Shown piece by piece: positions 1 to 10,242 of a stretch of DNA of 18,305 nt; the stretch's first letter is position 1; each line of letters opens with the position of its first letter. The position numbers were made by a program, and so were the translations under genes. Source of the DNA: Clostridia bacterium (GTDB taxonomy: Bacteria; Bacillota_A; Clostridia; Oscillospirales; CAG-272); the NCBI GenBank assembly GCA_017542695.1, contig JAFXWT010000250.1, forward strand, positions 1 through 18,305. The letters are read 5' to 3'. The notes beneath the pieces were generated by a model. The model was not told the DNA's origin and made no database searches. It saw only the letters and a program-made list of their open reading frames with translations.

Positions 1-3000
1 CAATAACATCATCTGTCAAATCGGTATCTATTCCGAATATTCCCTCCACGGTCGGCGAGCCGAGGATGGCTTTGATCGTCTCGTTTCCTTCCTTGCGAGT
101 CAAATAAATGAGGAAGCTCTGATAAACGGGCGTATTCCCCATTTTTTTAGCCATTTCACTATTGAGTTCACCGAGTGAAGATGCAATGCCCATTTGCGCT
201 GAAATCGTAATTTGAAGCACATTGTTTGTGTCCGTCATTAGTTGAACGTCGTGTGGAGTCGAGTTTTCAACAGACAAACTGCTTATTTCAAACGCACCAT
301 GGTCAAAAATCTTTCCCATGATAAGGTTATAACTCTTATTGTCCCCTGTATCTTCGATTTTCGCCGGGTTGTTGTTATCCTCGAATTTTGCCGGAGCCGT
401 TATATTGTAATAATGGAAAAGCTCGTATCCGTCCGTCATTTCCGTGAAGATCGAAAGATAATAGCTTTCTTCGATTTTCTTTGCGGGATCGTCATCGCCT
501 TGGATCGCGGTGACGGTGACGGTATATTTAGTTCCCTCTTCTCCTTCTTCGGCATAGCGATATGCGTTATCGCCTATTATAACAACGATCTCGCTGTCGC
601 AGTTCACATAAGTTCCGGTGTCGTTGTTTTCCGTGACAGTATCTCCGTCGATAGTATATTTTTGAATATTTCCGTTTGCCAGCTCCGCGGATGTCGCAAT
701 GCGATATGCCTTGCCGTTTTTGACGGTCATCTTTGTATCTATTATCAGCGTGCCTCCGGCATCTTCGCTCACATTCAAAGTCATCATTTGCTCGAATTTC
801 TTCGGCTCAAAGCTGTCGCCGCTGAACGTCACCGAATCACCATTCTTCATCATCACGGACTTGAACGCGCCGAGATTCAGCGTTCCCTCTGTGAGCGTTC
901 CCGCGGAAAAAGCGGCTCCCCATGTCGAATAATACGGTCTTCCCGTCTGTTTGTCGACAAGAACAAGTATCGTTCCGGACGGATAATCCTTCAGTATTGA
1001 GCTTTCATTCGGCTTTTTGAAAGCCAGACTCTTTGCATAATTGCGGCTGATATTTTCGCCCGCGTTGATGGCTTCCGCCCATTCTGAAGCTGTTCTGGAA
1101 TACGTATACTTGAAACATGCCGTTACAGGCGTTCCGACGTTTTCAATGAGTTCATGCTGTACGCCGCTGAAAGGAAGATAAATGCTTTCGAGATACGTCG
1201 TGCCGGTCTTTATCACTATATCGAACTGATACGACAAAACCTTCTTTACGAACACCGGAACGTATAAGTGATATGCAACATTTGACTCATTCGCGGGATC
1301 GTAGAAACGCACGTCAATAAGCGAGAACTGCACCTTTCCGCTGTCGATGGCGTTGTTAAGCATATAGAATTTTCCGTCAGATCCGCTCGAAAGCTTAAGA
1401 CTCGGAGCCGTAGCTTTACCGCTCGAGCGGGTGTATGCGACAAAACCACCGTTTTCATATTTCATATTGTATATTACAACATCAAATCTCGAGTCCGTGC
1501 TGTCGCCGAAATTCATCTGTGTATTTGTCAAAAGACGCAGATAACTGTTGATCAGCTTATGTGAGACTTCCTTCTCTGTCGTGTCAAGGATAAGTACGGG
1601 GAAATCAGTCCCTTCAAATTCCGTCACCTCTGACTTGAACATCTGAAGTTTGCCGACAGTAAACGCGGCAAGGTTTGTGTCGCCCGACGAGCCGGTGTAA
1701 TACGCCGAAGCGGAATACTTGTCTTTACCCGTCGTGCCTCCCGCGATTATGTTATTTATCGGAAGTGACGCAATATTTGCCGCCACGCCGTCGCCCGTGA
1801 GCTTTTGTCCGCCTATCGTGATCGACGGGTTCGCAGTGACGTACGGGCTTGCGGAAGTGACATCAGTCGGACTGCCGATGCCCGCGAACGCTGTGTTCGT
1901 TTGCGCGCCGTTGTAATCGGCATATACCACATAGCCGTTGTTCTTGTATTCTCCCGTGGTGAGTGTTCTTGAGGTTGTTATGTCGGTGTAAATACCGACA
2001 ATTTTTATCACGGCGCCATTACTGATATTGTTGCCAACTATTGCGCCGACATTTGCGTCGTAGGCACAACCAAGAGAAATACTGTCTACGAGGATATTAT
2101 GGCCGTAATAACGACCGTATTGCTGATTTTCCCTGATTGCACCGAACAAACTTCCCACACCTTTAATATCGCTATCCAAGGCGCTTGTATATGAAGCCGT
2201 AAGCACGCAATCGGATATTTTCGTATCGTAAAAATTGATTTTTACTTCTTTGGTGTTGCTGACATCTGCATATCCAACCAAGCCACCTACCGCGCCGCTG
2301 GCGCCTGTCGAAGTCAAATTGTAATTTTGCAATACAATCGAGTAATAATTTATGCTTGCCGTATTGGCGTCTTTTGTTATCTGCAAACCGATAAGTCCGC
2401 CGGCATAATATTTGGCTGACATGGTGGAATTTGGATTATCAGGTTTCGATCCGTCTATTGTGACGTTATAAATATCAAACTTTGTGATCTGTCTCGGTTG
2501 GAGTGAATAGCCGATAAGTCCGCCGACAACATCACCAGACATACCGACGTGCGTTATATCAACGTCGTGTATCGCGGTATGATGTCCGCGTATGCCGCCG
2601 ATAATTCCGCCCGCGTAAGCAATGGTATTATATAAATCATTTTCTCCGCGATCATCATCCAAATTAGTAAATGATAGCGCACTGTCAGAAATAATGATTT
2701 TGCTGATATCGAGTATATATTTATTCTGATATCCGACGTCGGCATACCCGATAAGTCCCGCCGCCGAAGGAGAACAACGCTCATTGGCATAGTTGTCGGT
2801 AGGAGGACAGTCTATCGTCCCTTTCACAGTGATAGTCATATTATTCAACGACGATTTTTGTGAATCATTGCCGGCAATAACAAGTGTCGAATTATAATTG
2901 TTTACGTTATCGTTAAGTCCAAGATATCCTATAAGCCCTGCCGCCGTCTTTCCGCCGATAACGGTAAGATTGTTCGCATCGCATTCTTTGATATATCTTG

Positions 3001-6000
3001 CAACATCATGCTGCCTGTAAATATATAACAATCCGACAAGCCCGCCTGCATATTTCGGACCTTCTACCGTAAGATTATTCAAATGAACGTTGCTGACTTG
3101 TAGTCGAAGGGCATCGGTATTGTTTATGACAATACCCGCAAGACCGCCGACGTTCAAAATACTCAATGCATTTATACTATTCCAACTGTAATCGATATGG
3201 TTTCCGCTTTCAATGTCAATAACGTCATAGAAAACACCGCCCGAAAGAGTAAAATCGGTAATAAAATCGTTATTTCCTGGGCTCACATGTGACAAGCGGT
3301 TAAACAAACCAAATCCGGAGTTGAACGCGGAATAGAAAGCGCCTCGATAGTTTGTGTTAGAAACATTTGTTGTATCTGCTTTGTATTTCTCGCTACTCGG
3401 AGTGTACTCCTTATAATTCATGTGAAGCGTTATGGTATGGCTGTTTCCGTTCATGCTTTTCAAACGCAGACGAACGAGGTCATTATCAAGATAAATGCTC
3501 CCTATTCCTCTGAAGCCCGCCGCAACGTCGCAGTCGCCGGTGACGCTGATAATGTTATTTGCGCGCGACGAAATAGCGCGTGCAAGATAGACGTTCTCTG
3601 TTTTATTTGTATATGTGCTGATGATATATGGAATCTTGACGCGATTGTCGGTATATTGATCATTCCCCGCTTTCGCAAGGTCGGCATCATATCCGTCGAC
3701 GCTCGTCTGCCCTACGTAATCATACGTCGCGTCGGCGCGTGTCGTCGTATGCTCACGATACGCCTGCCAAAAATACTCGACGTTACTGACTTTCAAATCA
3801 GCATACGCTTGCTCCGTCGAAGCGTCGGACGCGGCAGATGCCGCGCCGCTGTTGACGATAGCGCCGAGAACGTACATCGCCTGCCCGTTGGGAACGGATA
3901 TTGTGAATTGGTCGGCTCCCGATACGGTGAGCATCTCTTCCGAAAGAGACAGATCGGAAATGGTATAATTCTTTGTGCCGTTCGATATCGACGCCGACGT
4001 TACGGCGTAAACACTTGTTTCGTGGAACGCATACCCTGCGATGACTCGTCCAATGATCGGGTTGACGTAAAGGTAACCCGTGTCGCTTATTTTGTTATCG
4101 CACTTTGCGTCCGTCAGTCCGACGTTCGACACAGTCATATTGCGGAATATAAGTCCGCCGTTTACAAGCGTGCCGACATAGCCCCCTATCGGAACGAGGC
4201 GTTCAAAGTGTGTGCTGTCCACTCCGGTAATGGTGAACGAAACGTTGGTAAACGTCACTTGCACGTTGTCGATTATCGTGTCGCCGCCGAATATTTGCCC
4301 GATCACAGCTCCGTACGTTTGTATTCCGCCCGAATAGTCGTACTTTGCGCTACCCGTCGGCGCAGTGAGAGATACCGCGCTTGAACTGTCGATCTCTATC
4401 GTAAGATCTTTGATAACGCAGCCATGAGATGTGTAAACAAGCGGGCTAGACGATGTATTGACTATTTTTTGGGTTCCTTCTCTGCCGCCGATAATAATAC
4501 CGCGGAATGCGTATTGCGGTTCGGTTGTCTGACCGAGCGGTTCATAATCCGAGGGCAATGTGATGTCGATATGCGAAAGAGTATTTTCATCAATGCCGTC
4601 AATAACATAATACGCGCCGGCGAGATATTTACGAACATTGGAATTTGTTTGATTTGCTCCGCCGTTGGATGAAACAAATGCGGACGTGCCGAAGTTGTAC
4701 AAATACTCTCCGTAACCGAGAGATGTGTAATTAAAACTCGTCAGATCGCCGGGCAAATAAATCTCGACTGTGTTTCCGACGTCATCGCCCTTAATTATCT
4801 TTGAAATAATATTGAGCTTGTATCCGCTGTCGATTATATACGGTTGGTCATACTTGCCGAAGCCCTCGATTGCCGCGCTGTATGTGACGTTTACGGAAAG
4901 CTCGTGTTTGTTGTTTGCGGGGTCATATGCAGTTGAATGATGTTCCTGATCGTCATTATAAACATACGGCAAAAATCCGGTTGAAAAATCATACGCGGTC
5001 ACAGACGGATATGATGTCGGATGAGTATAAACGGTCGAGCTGTAATATTTACGCTGTTTATTCGGGTTCTCGACCGATGTTGTTATTTCTTGTCCGTATG
5101 TGACGTTGTGTATCGCAGAAGATGAGTTTTCCCAGTCTTCCGTATCTTCATAGTTATACGTACCCGTGCATTCGCCCGCATACTTGAAACTGTTGAGTAT
5201 CGTAGCACGGCTGAAGATCGACCTTGTCGTACCATAGGTCGTGTTCATGTTCCCTATTGACGTCGCGGTCGAGCGACCGTCGAAAGTCAAACCAGTAAAC
5301 GTCAGATTGATCGTACGGGCGTTTTCGTCGCCGACGTCGCCGATGAGCGATGAGCCCGCGTACTGATTTCCCGCCGCGAAAGACGAATAAGCAGATGTCG
5401 ACTGGCGCGCGCCGCTTATCGTAAAGACCGTTCTCTTACCTATCTTATTGACGAACAGCGGAGCATAAATGTTTGTCGTAATGTTTGCACCCGTGTTTGT
5501 GGTTATGAATGCGCCGTCAAAAGTTACGTTTTCGGCGGTGAACACGGTCGGGTCGCCCGTTTCGTTGCCGCCGAATGTGCCCGCGACAACAAAACCGCAG
5601 AAGCTGTCGCTGATCTTCGGCACGTTGCCCTGTATTGTAAGTCCGCTGATCGATATGCCGCTCGTGACATTTCTGAACACCGCCGTGTGCATGAGGAAGT
5701 GCTGATTGGTGTTCGAGCGTGTCGTGCGGCTGTTTGCGTCGTCGTCTGTTGCGATGACACGCGTTTCCATAAGGTTATTATCGAGCTTCAGCGTCGCGTT
5801 GTTGAAAGTAACGCCTGTCGAGAGGTCTATCGGGTAATACGACAGTCCCGTCATATCGAGTGAGCCCGTGAAGGTGCTCCCTGTCGGCGTAAACCACGAC
5901 GAAAGACTCGAATGCGCGTATTTATTTACAGAAAAGACGAGAAAATCGTATTTCGCTGTCGCGGTGTTGGCGCGTGCGTATGCGATATTATAGTAATATC

Positions 6001-9000
6001 GCGTGTTGGGGTTGATGCTGTTGTTTGTTTTTCCGTATGTTGTTTTGTTTTGATACGTATTAGCCGAGCCGCTTGTGGTTATCACGTTGCCGCTCGTCGT
6101 GATGGAAATAACCGAGTTGCCGTTGTTAGTGATATCGTTCGTATTGAAGCGGCTGTTCGCAACGATCTCGTCGTAAGAATTTGCATTGAATAAGCCTGAA
6201 GTTACCTCCGTTCCGCCGGAGTCGACGAATTTGAGCGCGGAAATGTTGTAATTCGCGTCGACTACGTCGAGATAAAGCGCGGTGTCAGCACCGTTTTCGG
6301 TCGAATACGTCTTGTTTGCAACAAAACCGAAAGTACTCTCGGACGTTGTCGACAACGTAAAGTTCGCCGACGTCAATGAAATATCGTCGATCACCCAATG
6401 CCCCGTTGCAACTTGGACAAGCCCGCCGAAATCGGCGGTGACATTATTCGACGTGATCGAAGCGCTTTCAACATTCAAGCCATTTATCGTAACGTCAACA
6501 GAGAGCCAATCCGTGCCGAGAATGGCGCCGAATTTGCCTCCCGCGACTTTTCCGTTTGCGTTGATATTTAATGTAATACCGCTAAGTGAAACGGTTCTGC
6601 TGTCTTTGACATACGTCGTATTGTCGATCTTTCCGATCGCCGCGCCGAAACAAGACGGGCGGTTGGAATTTATGGTTTTTGAATAATTAAGCCCTATCGT
6701 GCCGCTCGAAATGCTGACGCTTTGTGTCTCAGCCGCGCGGACGCGTCCGATAACACCGCCGATATACGCTCTCTTATCTGACCCCGCCGTTCCGACGACA
6801 GTTATATCCGTAACAGTCGGAGAAATGTTGCTGTCAGTTATTGTTATATTGAGACCGGAGTTTGCTGCGTCTCCCACGGCGCCGCCGAAAGCAAAATCAA
6901 AGTTTGCATTGTTGTTATTCGTTTTATAAGTGAGCGAAATATTTGATGTGACTCCGTCAAGCGAGAGCGCGCCCGTTGCATAAGCGGTGACTCCTCCCAC
7001 TTTCACTACATCTTTGGTTTTCTGATAAATATAAAAATTGCCCGCGAGAGTTACATCTTCAATCGTCGCGTCTTTTGTTTTTGCAAAAAGTCCGGAATAA
7101 CCATGGTTATAAATATTGCCTTGATTACTGCCGCTCGGAAGCGCGCTTCCGCTGCCAAGTCCGTAGTTTTCACCCGTGGCGAAGGTGATGGTATACCCAC
7201 CGCCGTTAAACGTGCCTGAAAATACGGCATTATTACCGTCGTCGCGCGTGAGACCCGTAAGTCCCGTTCCAGTAAGAGTGATATCATTGCCGAGAGCGAG
7301 AGCGCTTTCGGATTTGAGAAGATTCGCGCTCAAATTTGCATCGCCCGCCGAAAATTGAAGTGCGCCAACTCCCGCACCTGTATTGAGTTTGATATTCAGC
7401 GCGGTAAGAGCGAAATCGGTGATGTTACCCATTTCTGTTTCAGCACCCGAAACCGTCACAGTGTGCGCGGTCAAGTCGACAGTAAATAGACTTACCTCAG
7501 AAAGTATGGCGCCGTCGACGCGTATGACCTCGCCCCATTCGGCAATGTCGTCACATTCTCTCGAATTGTTGCGATCAAGCGTCCATCCGCTTTCAAGATT
7601 ACCGACTTTTGTATAATTTGAACCCGTTCCGAGCGCGTATACAAGCGCGCGGTTTCTGTTCTGCACGATATGTCCGTATGAAGAATCACCGTTATTGAGT
7701 CCCGACAAATCGGTATACCCCTGTATCCTTAATACGCCTTGCTGCATATTTCTGATAAGTCCCGCCCGGCATGCGCCCGAGACGGTAACGGTGCCCGAAA
7801 CGTCGACAAAAGTGCCGTTGCTGCCTATCGAGCCGATCAGTCCGCCGCCGAGAGTGTTCGAACTGGATGTGACTGTCGTCCCTGGGATTGAAATATACGC
7901 CGCACCTTCAACCATGCCAATCAAGCCGCCGGAATTGTTTCCCGATGCGTTTACGGTAAGCGTCGTATTTTCGATTCCGAACGTATTTGTCAGCGCATTC
8001 GTTTTATACGTTCCGCATATTCCGCCGCGGCTTGAACCGCCTGACAGTTTGACGCTGAACACTTCACTGCCCGAAGCGTTGCCGCTGAAAGTAAACGATG
8101 CGCCATTGTTTTCGAGCGCACCGAAAACGCCGCCTGTCGCGCCGGTGCTTGAAACAGTCATTCCGCTTGCGATGCTGTATGTACTTGCGAGAGCGAATGT
8201 TTCGCTCGCAATGCTGTTCTTGTAATATCCGAAAAGCCCGCCTGCGCCCGTTGTTCCGGTCACGGTTGCCGACACGGAATAATCCGTGACTCCGTCACGA
8301 ATAACGCCGTTTGTGTTTGCGGTGACGTCGTTCACTTTTCCGACGATTCCGCCGGCGTATCCGCTGCTTGTCGATACAGCTGTCACGCCCGTGTTGTTTG
8401 CAGATTTCAAAACGAGAGTTGCGCCCGCGCCCATCTCGCCGACAAGACCGCCCACGTTACCCGATCCGGAAACGGTGCGCGTTCCCGATCCTGCGGTCGT
8501 GACATTAAGCGTCGCGCCCGCGCCGAGCGTGCCGCAGATATATCCGATGTTGCCACTGCCGCTGACGTTGAGCGACGATGTGTTAGTGAAATTGACAGTG
8601 ACCGTTGCGCCGCCCTCAATATCGCCGATGAGACCCGCAAAAGAAGAAGCGTTCAACACGTTTTCCGAGCTCAGAGTGTAATTCGTAAGAGAAATACTCC
8701 ATTCGGCAGAACCAGAACCCACAACGTGATTAGCAAAAAGCGCGCCGCCGACTCCCGGCGTTTCCTGCGTTGTTATCCGCTCGATATTCACAACACCGAG
8801 ACCTGTGACCTCCATGCTCGTCGAAACATAATCAAACAGAGGGCAATTATAAAGTCTGAACGCATTATATCCGCCTGTGGGAAGATTTATCGAGCCGGCA
8901 AAAGGATATTCCGACGTTCCGAGACTGACAAAGTCATCATTGATGATTTCGTCGCCTGATCCAATGGAGATATTTATTTCGTCATATTGATTTGCCGCCG

Positions 9001-9175
9001 AATAGTTTTGCGAATAATCCGCGAATTGTGCGGCAGATGTGATCGTCACACTTGCGGCTCTTACTTTTCCGAAGCCGCTGGCGCCGCCGATGAACAAGAT
9101 AAACGAGCACGCCAAAACAAGCGTTAAAACCAGTTTCAACGCCCGATGTTTATTTGTAATGATCTTTGAATTCAT
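1..9175 (-). CDS. Giant GLUG-repeat surface protein, C-terminus beyond window
   Basis: The reverse frame is open from ATG at 9175 to the left edge, at least 3058 codons; the stop is outside the window. The start is preceded by AGGTGA about 8 bases upstream. Residues 1-40 form a Sec-type signal: basic start, hydrophobic core about 14-30, and a likely cleavage site after VRA at about 40. The mature part is Gly/Ser/Thr/Asn-rich and beta-predicted, with more than 30 GLUG-like units such as GGLVGEMGAG, AGLIGYADVG and GGLIGLQITK in five blocks. Linkers carry phrases such as FNGGGYTITF. The last 750 or so visible residues lack these repeats. Known family behaviour: GLUG-type repeats form right-handed beta-helix-like stalks in secreted adhesins. 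Inferred role: surface adhesin or stalk. It is last of the four visible operon genes, 54 bases after the 330-aa gene. How it attaches to the cell cannot be seen. The open frame is certain; the function is inferred. Confidence 0.9.
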   Translation of the reverse strand, partial: MNSKIITNKHRALKLVLTLVLACSFILFIGGASGFGKVRAASVTITSAAQFADYSQNYSAANQYDEINISIGSGDEIINDDFVSLGTSEYPFAGSINLPTGGYNAFRLYNCPLFDYVSTSMEVTGLGVVNIERITTQETPGVGGALFANHVVGSGSAEWSISLTNYTLSSENVLNASSFAGLIGDIEGGATVTVNFTNTSSLNVSGSGNIGYICGTLGAGATLNVTTAGSGTRTVSGSGNVGGLVGEMGAGATLVLKSANNTGVTAVSTSSGYAGGIVGKVNDVTANTNGVIRDGVTDYSVSATVTGTTGAGGLFGYYKNSIASETFALASTYSIASGMTVSSTGATGGVFGALENNGASFTFSGNASGSEVFSVKLSGGSSRGGICGTYKTNALTNTFGIENTTLTVNASGNNSGGLIGMVEGAAYISIPGTTVTSSSNTLGGGLIGSIGSNGTFVDVSGTVTVSGACRAGLIRNMQQGVLRIQGYTDLSGLNNGDSSYGHIVQNRNRALVYALGTGSNYTKVGNLESGWTLDRNNSRECDDIAEWGEVIRVDGAILSEVSLFTVDLTAHTVTVSGAETEMGNITDFALTALNIKLNTGAGVGALQFSAGDANLSANLLKSESALALGNDITLTGTGLTGLTRDDGNNAVFSGTFNGGGYTITFATGENYGLGSGSALPSGSNQGNIYNHGYSGLFAKTKDATIEDVTLAGNFYIYQKTKDVVKVGGVTAYATGALSLDGVTSNISLTYKTNNNNANFDFAFGGAVGDAANSGLNITITDSNISPTVTDITVVGTAGSDKRAYIGGVIGRVRAAETQSVSISSGTIGLNYSKTINSNRPSCFGAAIGKIDNTTYVKDSRTVSLSGITLNINANGKVAGGKFGAILGTDWLSVDVTINGLNVESASITSNNVTADFGGLVQVATGHWVIDDISLTSANFTLSTTSESTFGFVANKTYSTENGADTALYLDVVDANYNISALKFVDSGGTEVTSGLFNANSYDEIVANSRFNTNDITNNGNSVISITTSGNVITTSGSANTYQNKTTYGKTNNSINPNTRYYYNIAYARANTATAKYDFLVFSVNKYAHSSLSSWFTPTGSTFTGSLDMTGLSYYPIDLSTGVTFNNATLKLDNNLMETRVIATDDDANSRTTRSNTNQHFLMHTAVFRNVTSGISISGLTIQGNVPKISDSFCGFVVAGTFGGNETGDPTVFTAENVTFDGAFITTNTGANITTNIYAPLFVNKIGKRTVFTISGARQSTSAYSSFAAGNQYAGSSLIGDVGDENARTINLTFTGLTFDGRSTATSIGNMNTTYGTTRSIFSRATILNSFKYAGECTGTYNYEDTEDWENSSSAIHNVTYGQEITTSVENPNKQRKYYSSTVYTHPTSYPSVTAYDFSTGFLPYVYNDDQEHHSTAYDPANNKHELSVNVTYSAAIEGFGKYDQPYIIDSGYKLNIISKIIKGDDVGNTVEIYLPGDLTSFNYTSLGYGEYLYNFGTSAFVSSNGGANQTNSNVRKYLAGAYYVIDGIDENTLSHIDITLPSDYEPLGQTTEPQYAFRGIIIGGREGTQKIVNTSSSPLVYTSHGCVIKDLTIEIDSSSAVSLTAPTGSAKYDYSGGIQTYGAVIGQIFGGDTIIDNVQVTFTNVSFTITGVDSTHFERLVPIGGYVGTLVNGGLIFRNMTVSNVGLTDAKCDNKISDTGYLYVNPIIGRVIAGYAFHETSVYAVTSASISNGTKNYTISDLSLSEEMLTVSGADQFTISVPNGQAMYVLGAIVNSGAASAASDASTEQAYADLKVSNVEYFWQAYREHTTTRADATYDYVGQTSVDGYDADLAKAGNDQYTDNRVKIPYIISTYTNKTENVYLARAISSRANNIISVTGDCDVAAGFRGIGSIYLDNDLVRLRLKSMNGNSHTITLHMNYKEYTPSSEKYKADTTNVSNTNYRGAFYSAFNSGFGLFNRLSHVSPGNNDFITDFTLSGGVFYDVIDIESGNHIDYSWNSINALSILNVGGLAGIVINNTDALRLQVSNVHLNNLTVEGPKYAGGLVGLLYIYRQHDVARYIKECDANNLTVIGGKTAAGLIGYLGLNDNVNNYNSTLVIAGNDSQKSSLNNMTITVKGTIDCPPTDNYANERCSPSAAGLIGYADVGYQNKYILDISKIIISDSALSFTNLDDDRGENDLYNTIAYAGGIIGGIRGHHTAIHDVDITHVGMSGDVVGGLIGYSLQPRQITKFDIYNVTIDGSKPDNPNSTMSAKYYAGGLIGLQITKDANTASINYYSIVLQNYNLTSTGASGAVGGLVGYADVSNTKEVKINFYDTKISDCVLTASYTSALDSDIKGVGSLFGAIRENQQYGRYYGHNILVDSISLGCAYDANVGAIVGNNISNGAVIKIVGIYTDITTSRTLTTGEYKNNGYVVYADYNGAQTNTAFAGIGSPTDVTSASPYVTANPSITIGGQKLTGDGVAANIASLPINNIIAGGTTGKDKYSASAYYTGSSGDTNLAAFTVGKLQMFKSEVTEFEGTDFPVLILDTTEKEVSHKLINSYLRLLTNTQMNFGDSTDSRFDVVIYNMKYENGGFVAYTRSSGKATAPSLKLSSGSDGKFYMLNNAIDSGKVQFSLIDVRFYDPANESNVAYHLYVPVFVKKVLSYQFDIVIKTGTTYLESIYLPFSGVQHELIENVGTPVTACFKYTYSRTASEWAEAINAGENISRNYAKSLAFKKPNESSILKDYPSGTILVLVDKQTGRPYYSTWGAAFSAGTLTEGTLNLGAFKSVMMKNGDSVTFSGDSFEPKKFEQMMTLNVSEDAGGTLIIDTKMTVKNGKAYRIATSAELANGNIQKYTIDGDTVTENNDTGTYVNCDSEIVVIIGDNAYRYAEEGEEGTKYTVTVTAIQGDDDPAKKIEESYYLSIFTEMTDGYELFHYYNITAPAKFEDNNNPAKIEDTGDNKSYNLIMGKIFDHGAFEISSLSVENSTPHDVQLMTDTNNVLQITISAQMGIASSLGELNSEMAKKMGNTPVYQSFLIYLTRKEGNETIKAILGSPTVEGIFGIDTDLTDDVI
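2025..8650 (-). repeat. GLUG-like protein repeat blocks in the giant gene
   Basis: Degenerate repeats with the core [AG]-G-[LIVAF]-[LIVFA]-G recur in the minus-strand translation. Approximate blocks are 7745-8650, 6310-7115, 5325-5610, 3850-4320 and 2025-3155. The first and last blocks are the most regular. At the DNA level they appear on the plus strand as recurring words such as ccgataagtccgccg (near 2390 and 2513) and close variants near 2748 and 2928. The repeats have diverged in sequence, so this is a protein-level repeat rather than a recent tandem duplication. Confidence 0.75.
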
Positions 9176-9193
9176 AGTTCACCTATCACCTTG

Positions 9194-9211
9194 CGTTTGG
9201 CATTCCAAACG
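9194..9211 (-). promoter_or_regulatory. Intercistronic hairpin before the giant gene
   Basis: The sequence CGTTTGG-catt-CCAAACG gives a perfect 7-bp stem with a 4-base loop in the 54-base gap between the 330-aa gene and the giant gene. No U-run follows it on the minus strand, so it does not look like an intrinsic terminator. It ends about 8 bases before the AGGTGA ribosome binding site of the giant gene. An RNA-stability or translation-tuning element is an inference. Confidence 0.5.
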
Positions 9212-9229
9212 AGAATTGCGTTTTGTTTA

Positions 9230-10222
9230 TTATGAGAATCTGCCGGTCACGACCGAACCGTTCATCTGATCCCATGTTTCTTCTGTGATATTGACTTTAT
9301 AAAACTGTATGTCGTAGCGGCTTGCAACGCTCGAGTCGACCGGGAACGTTACCGAATTTTCGGTGCTCGTCGCGCCCGCGATCGAAAGGAGTTCTCTCAA
9401 TGATTCATAGCTGAGAGAGACTTTTGAGTTGTCCCAAGTAAGCGTGAACGTTCCGCTGCCCGTTCCCATTATGCGATAATTATATCCGTCGTATGCTCTC
9501 GCGGGTATCGGATTCTCATCCGTGCCCCGATCGTCCGTAAAAGCGCCCGACCACAGATTTGTCGCGCCTTCCGCGCGTATGCCCGCTTTGAATATTCCCC
9601 TCAACGTCGACTGTCCTTCCGCTTCGACGATTATTTCAAGATACAAATCGGGCTGATTCGGCGCAAACGTGTTGCTGAATGTTACCGTCAATGAGTGCGC
9701 CGTCGCCTCGTTTGCGGGAAGAGTTTTCCCCGAGACAACACCCGAAACGTTTGAAGAGCCGAGATTTATGGTGCCGCCCAACGAATGAGTGACCGTGATC
9801 GAATACGTGCAGGAATCTTCCGTTTCCAAGTCGGATACATACGCCGTGTCAACCGGCTCGTAATTGACTCCGTTCTTTCTTACCAGCTGTGCCGTGACCG
9901 AATATGTGATCCGGTCGGTGTTCGGGCTCGCCGGGTTGCCCTGATCGTAGTTACACACCGTGATGATAGTTACGGGCTGCGCCAAAGCGTTTGTAACATA
10001 TTCCGTTCTCACGTTGTCGGCGCTGTTTCCCTTTATGAGCGCATTGGACGAATATCTGTCGCCTGCGTTATCGTAAGCGGCGATGGTGCGCTGTGCATAC
10101 ATGGAGTTCGTGAATACTGCGTACGTGACCGTTCCCACGGAGATCAGGATTGCCATTGCGAGCGAGATCGCAAGAACGAGCATGTTTTTATTCAATTTCA
10201 GTTTACCCGTCTTGTTTTTCAT
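9230..10222 (-). CDS. Membrane-anchored TasA/SipW-type surface protein (330 aa)
   Basis: Start ATG at 10222 follows AAGGAG at a good distance. Residues 1-13 are basic and residues 13-30 form a hydrophobic helix. The helix leads into TVTYAVFTNS (31-40), which resembles the T-[YW]-A-x-F segment after the signal in SipW-dependent proteins such as TasA and camelysin. The remaining 290 residues are Ser/Thr/Asn-rich and beta-type, with no enzyme motif recognised. A probable beta-sandwich region includes VTFSNTFAPNQPDLYLEIIV. It lies 20 bases after the 265-aa gene and directly before the giant gene. Likely an exported fibre subunit or accessory protein of the surface operon. The family link rests only on the N-terminal motif and topology, and this is the closest of the three to the canonical signal. 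Alternative: an unrelated anchored secreted protein. Confidence 0.75.
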   Translation of the reverse strand: MKNKTGKLKLNKNMLVLAISLAMAILISVGTVTYAVFTNSMYAQRTIAAYDNAGDRYSSNALIKGNSADNVRTEYVTNALAQPVTIITVCNYDQGNPASPNTDRITYSVTAQLVRKNGVNYEPVDTAYVSDLETEDSCTYSITVTHSLGGTINLGSSNVSGVVSGKTLPANEATAHSLTVTFSNTFAPNQPDLYLEIIVEAEGQSTLRGIFKAGIRAEGATNLWSGAFTDDRGTDENPIPARAYDGYNYRIMGTGSGTFTLTWDNSKVSLSYESLRELLSIAGATSTENSVTFPVDSSVASRYDIQFYKVNITEETWDQMNGSVVTGRFS

Positions 10223-10242
10223 TTGGGCTCCTTGATAAAAAA

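Noticed and set aside
242..4384. Long plus-strand open frames (for example 242-1000 and 3422-4384)
   Set aside because: They lie opposite the giant minus-strand gene, have unnatural Arg/Val/Cys-rich composition and no ribosome binding sites; they are shadows of its codon use.
2025..8650. CRISPR or tandem DNA repeat array
   Set aside because: The recurring words follow codons of a degenerate protein repeat with irregular spacing; there are no uniform repeats and spacers.
9103..9120. Possible lipoprotein lipobox (LVLAC) in the giant protein's signal
   Set aside because: Leu at -2 does not fit the lipobox, and the hydrophobic core continues well past the Cys; a normal signal peptidase site near residue 40 fits better.
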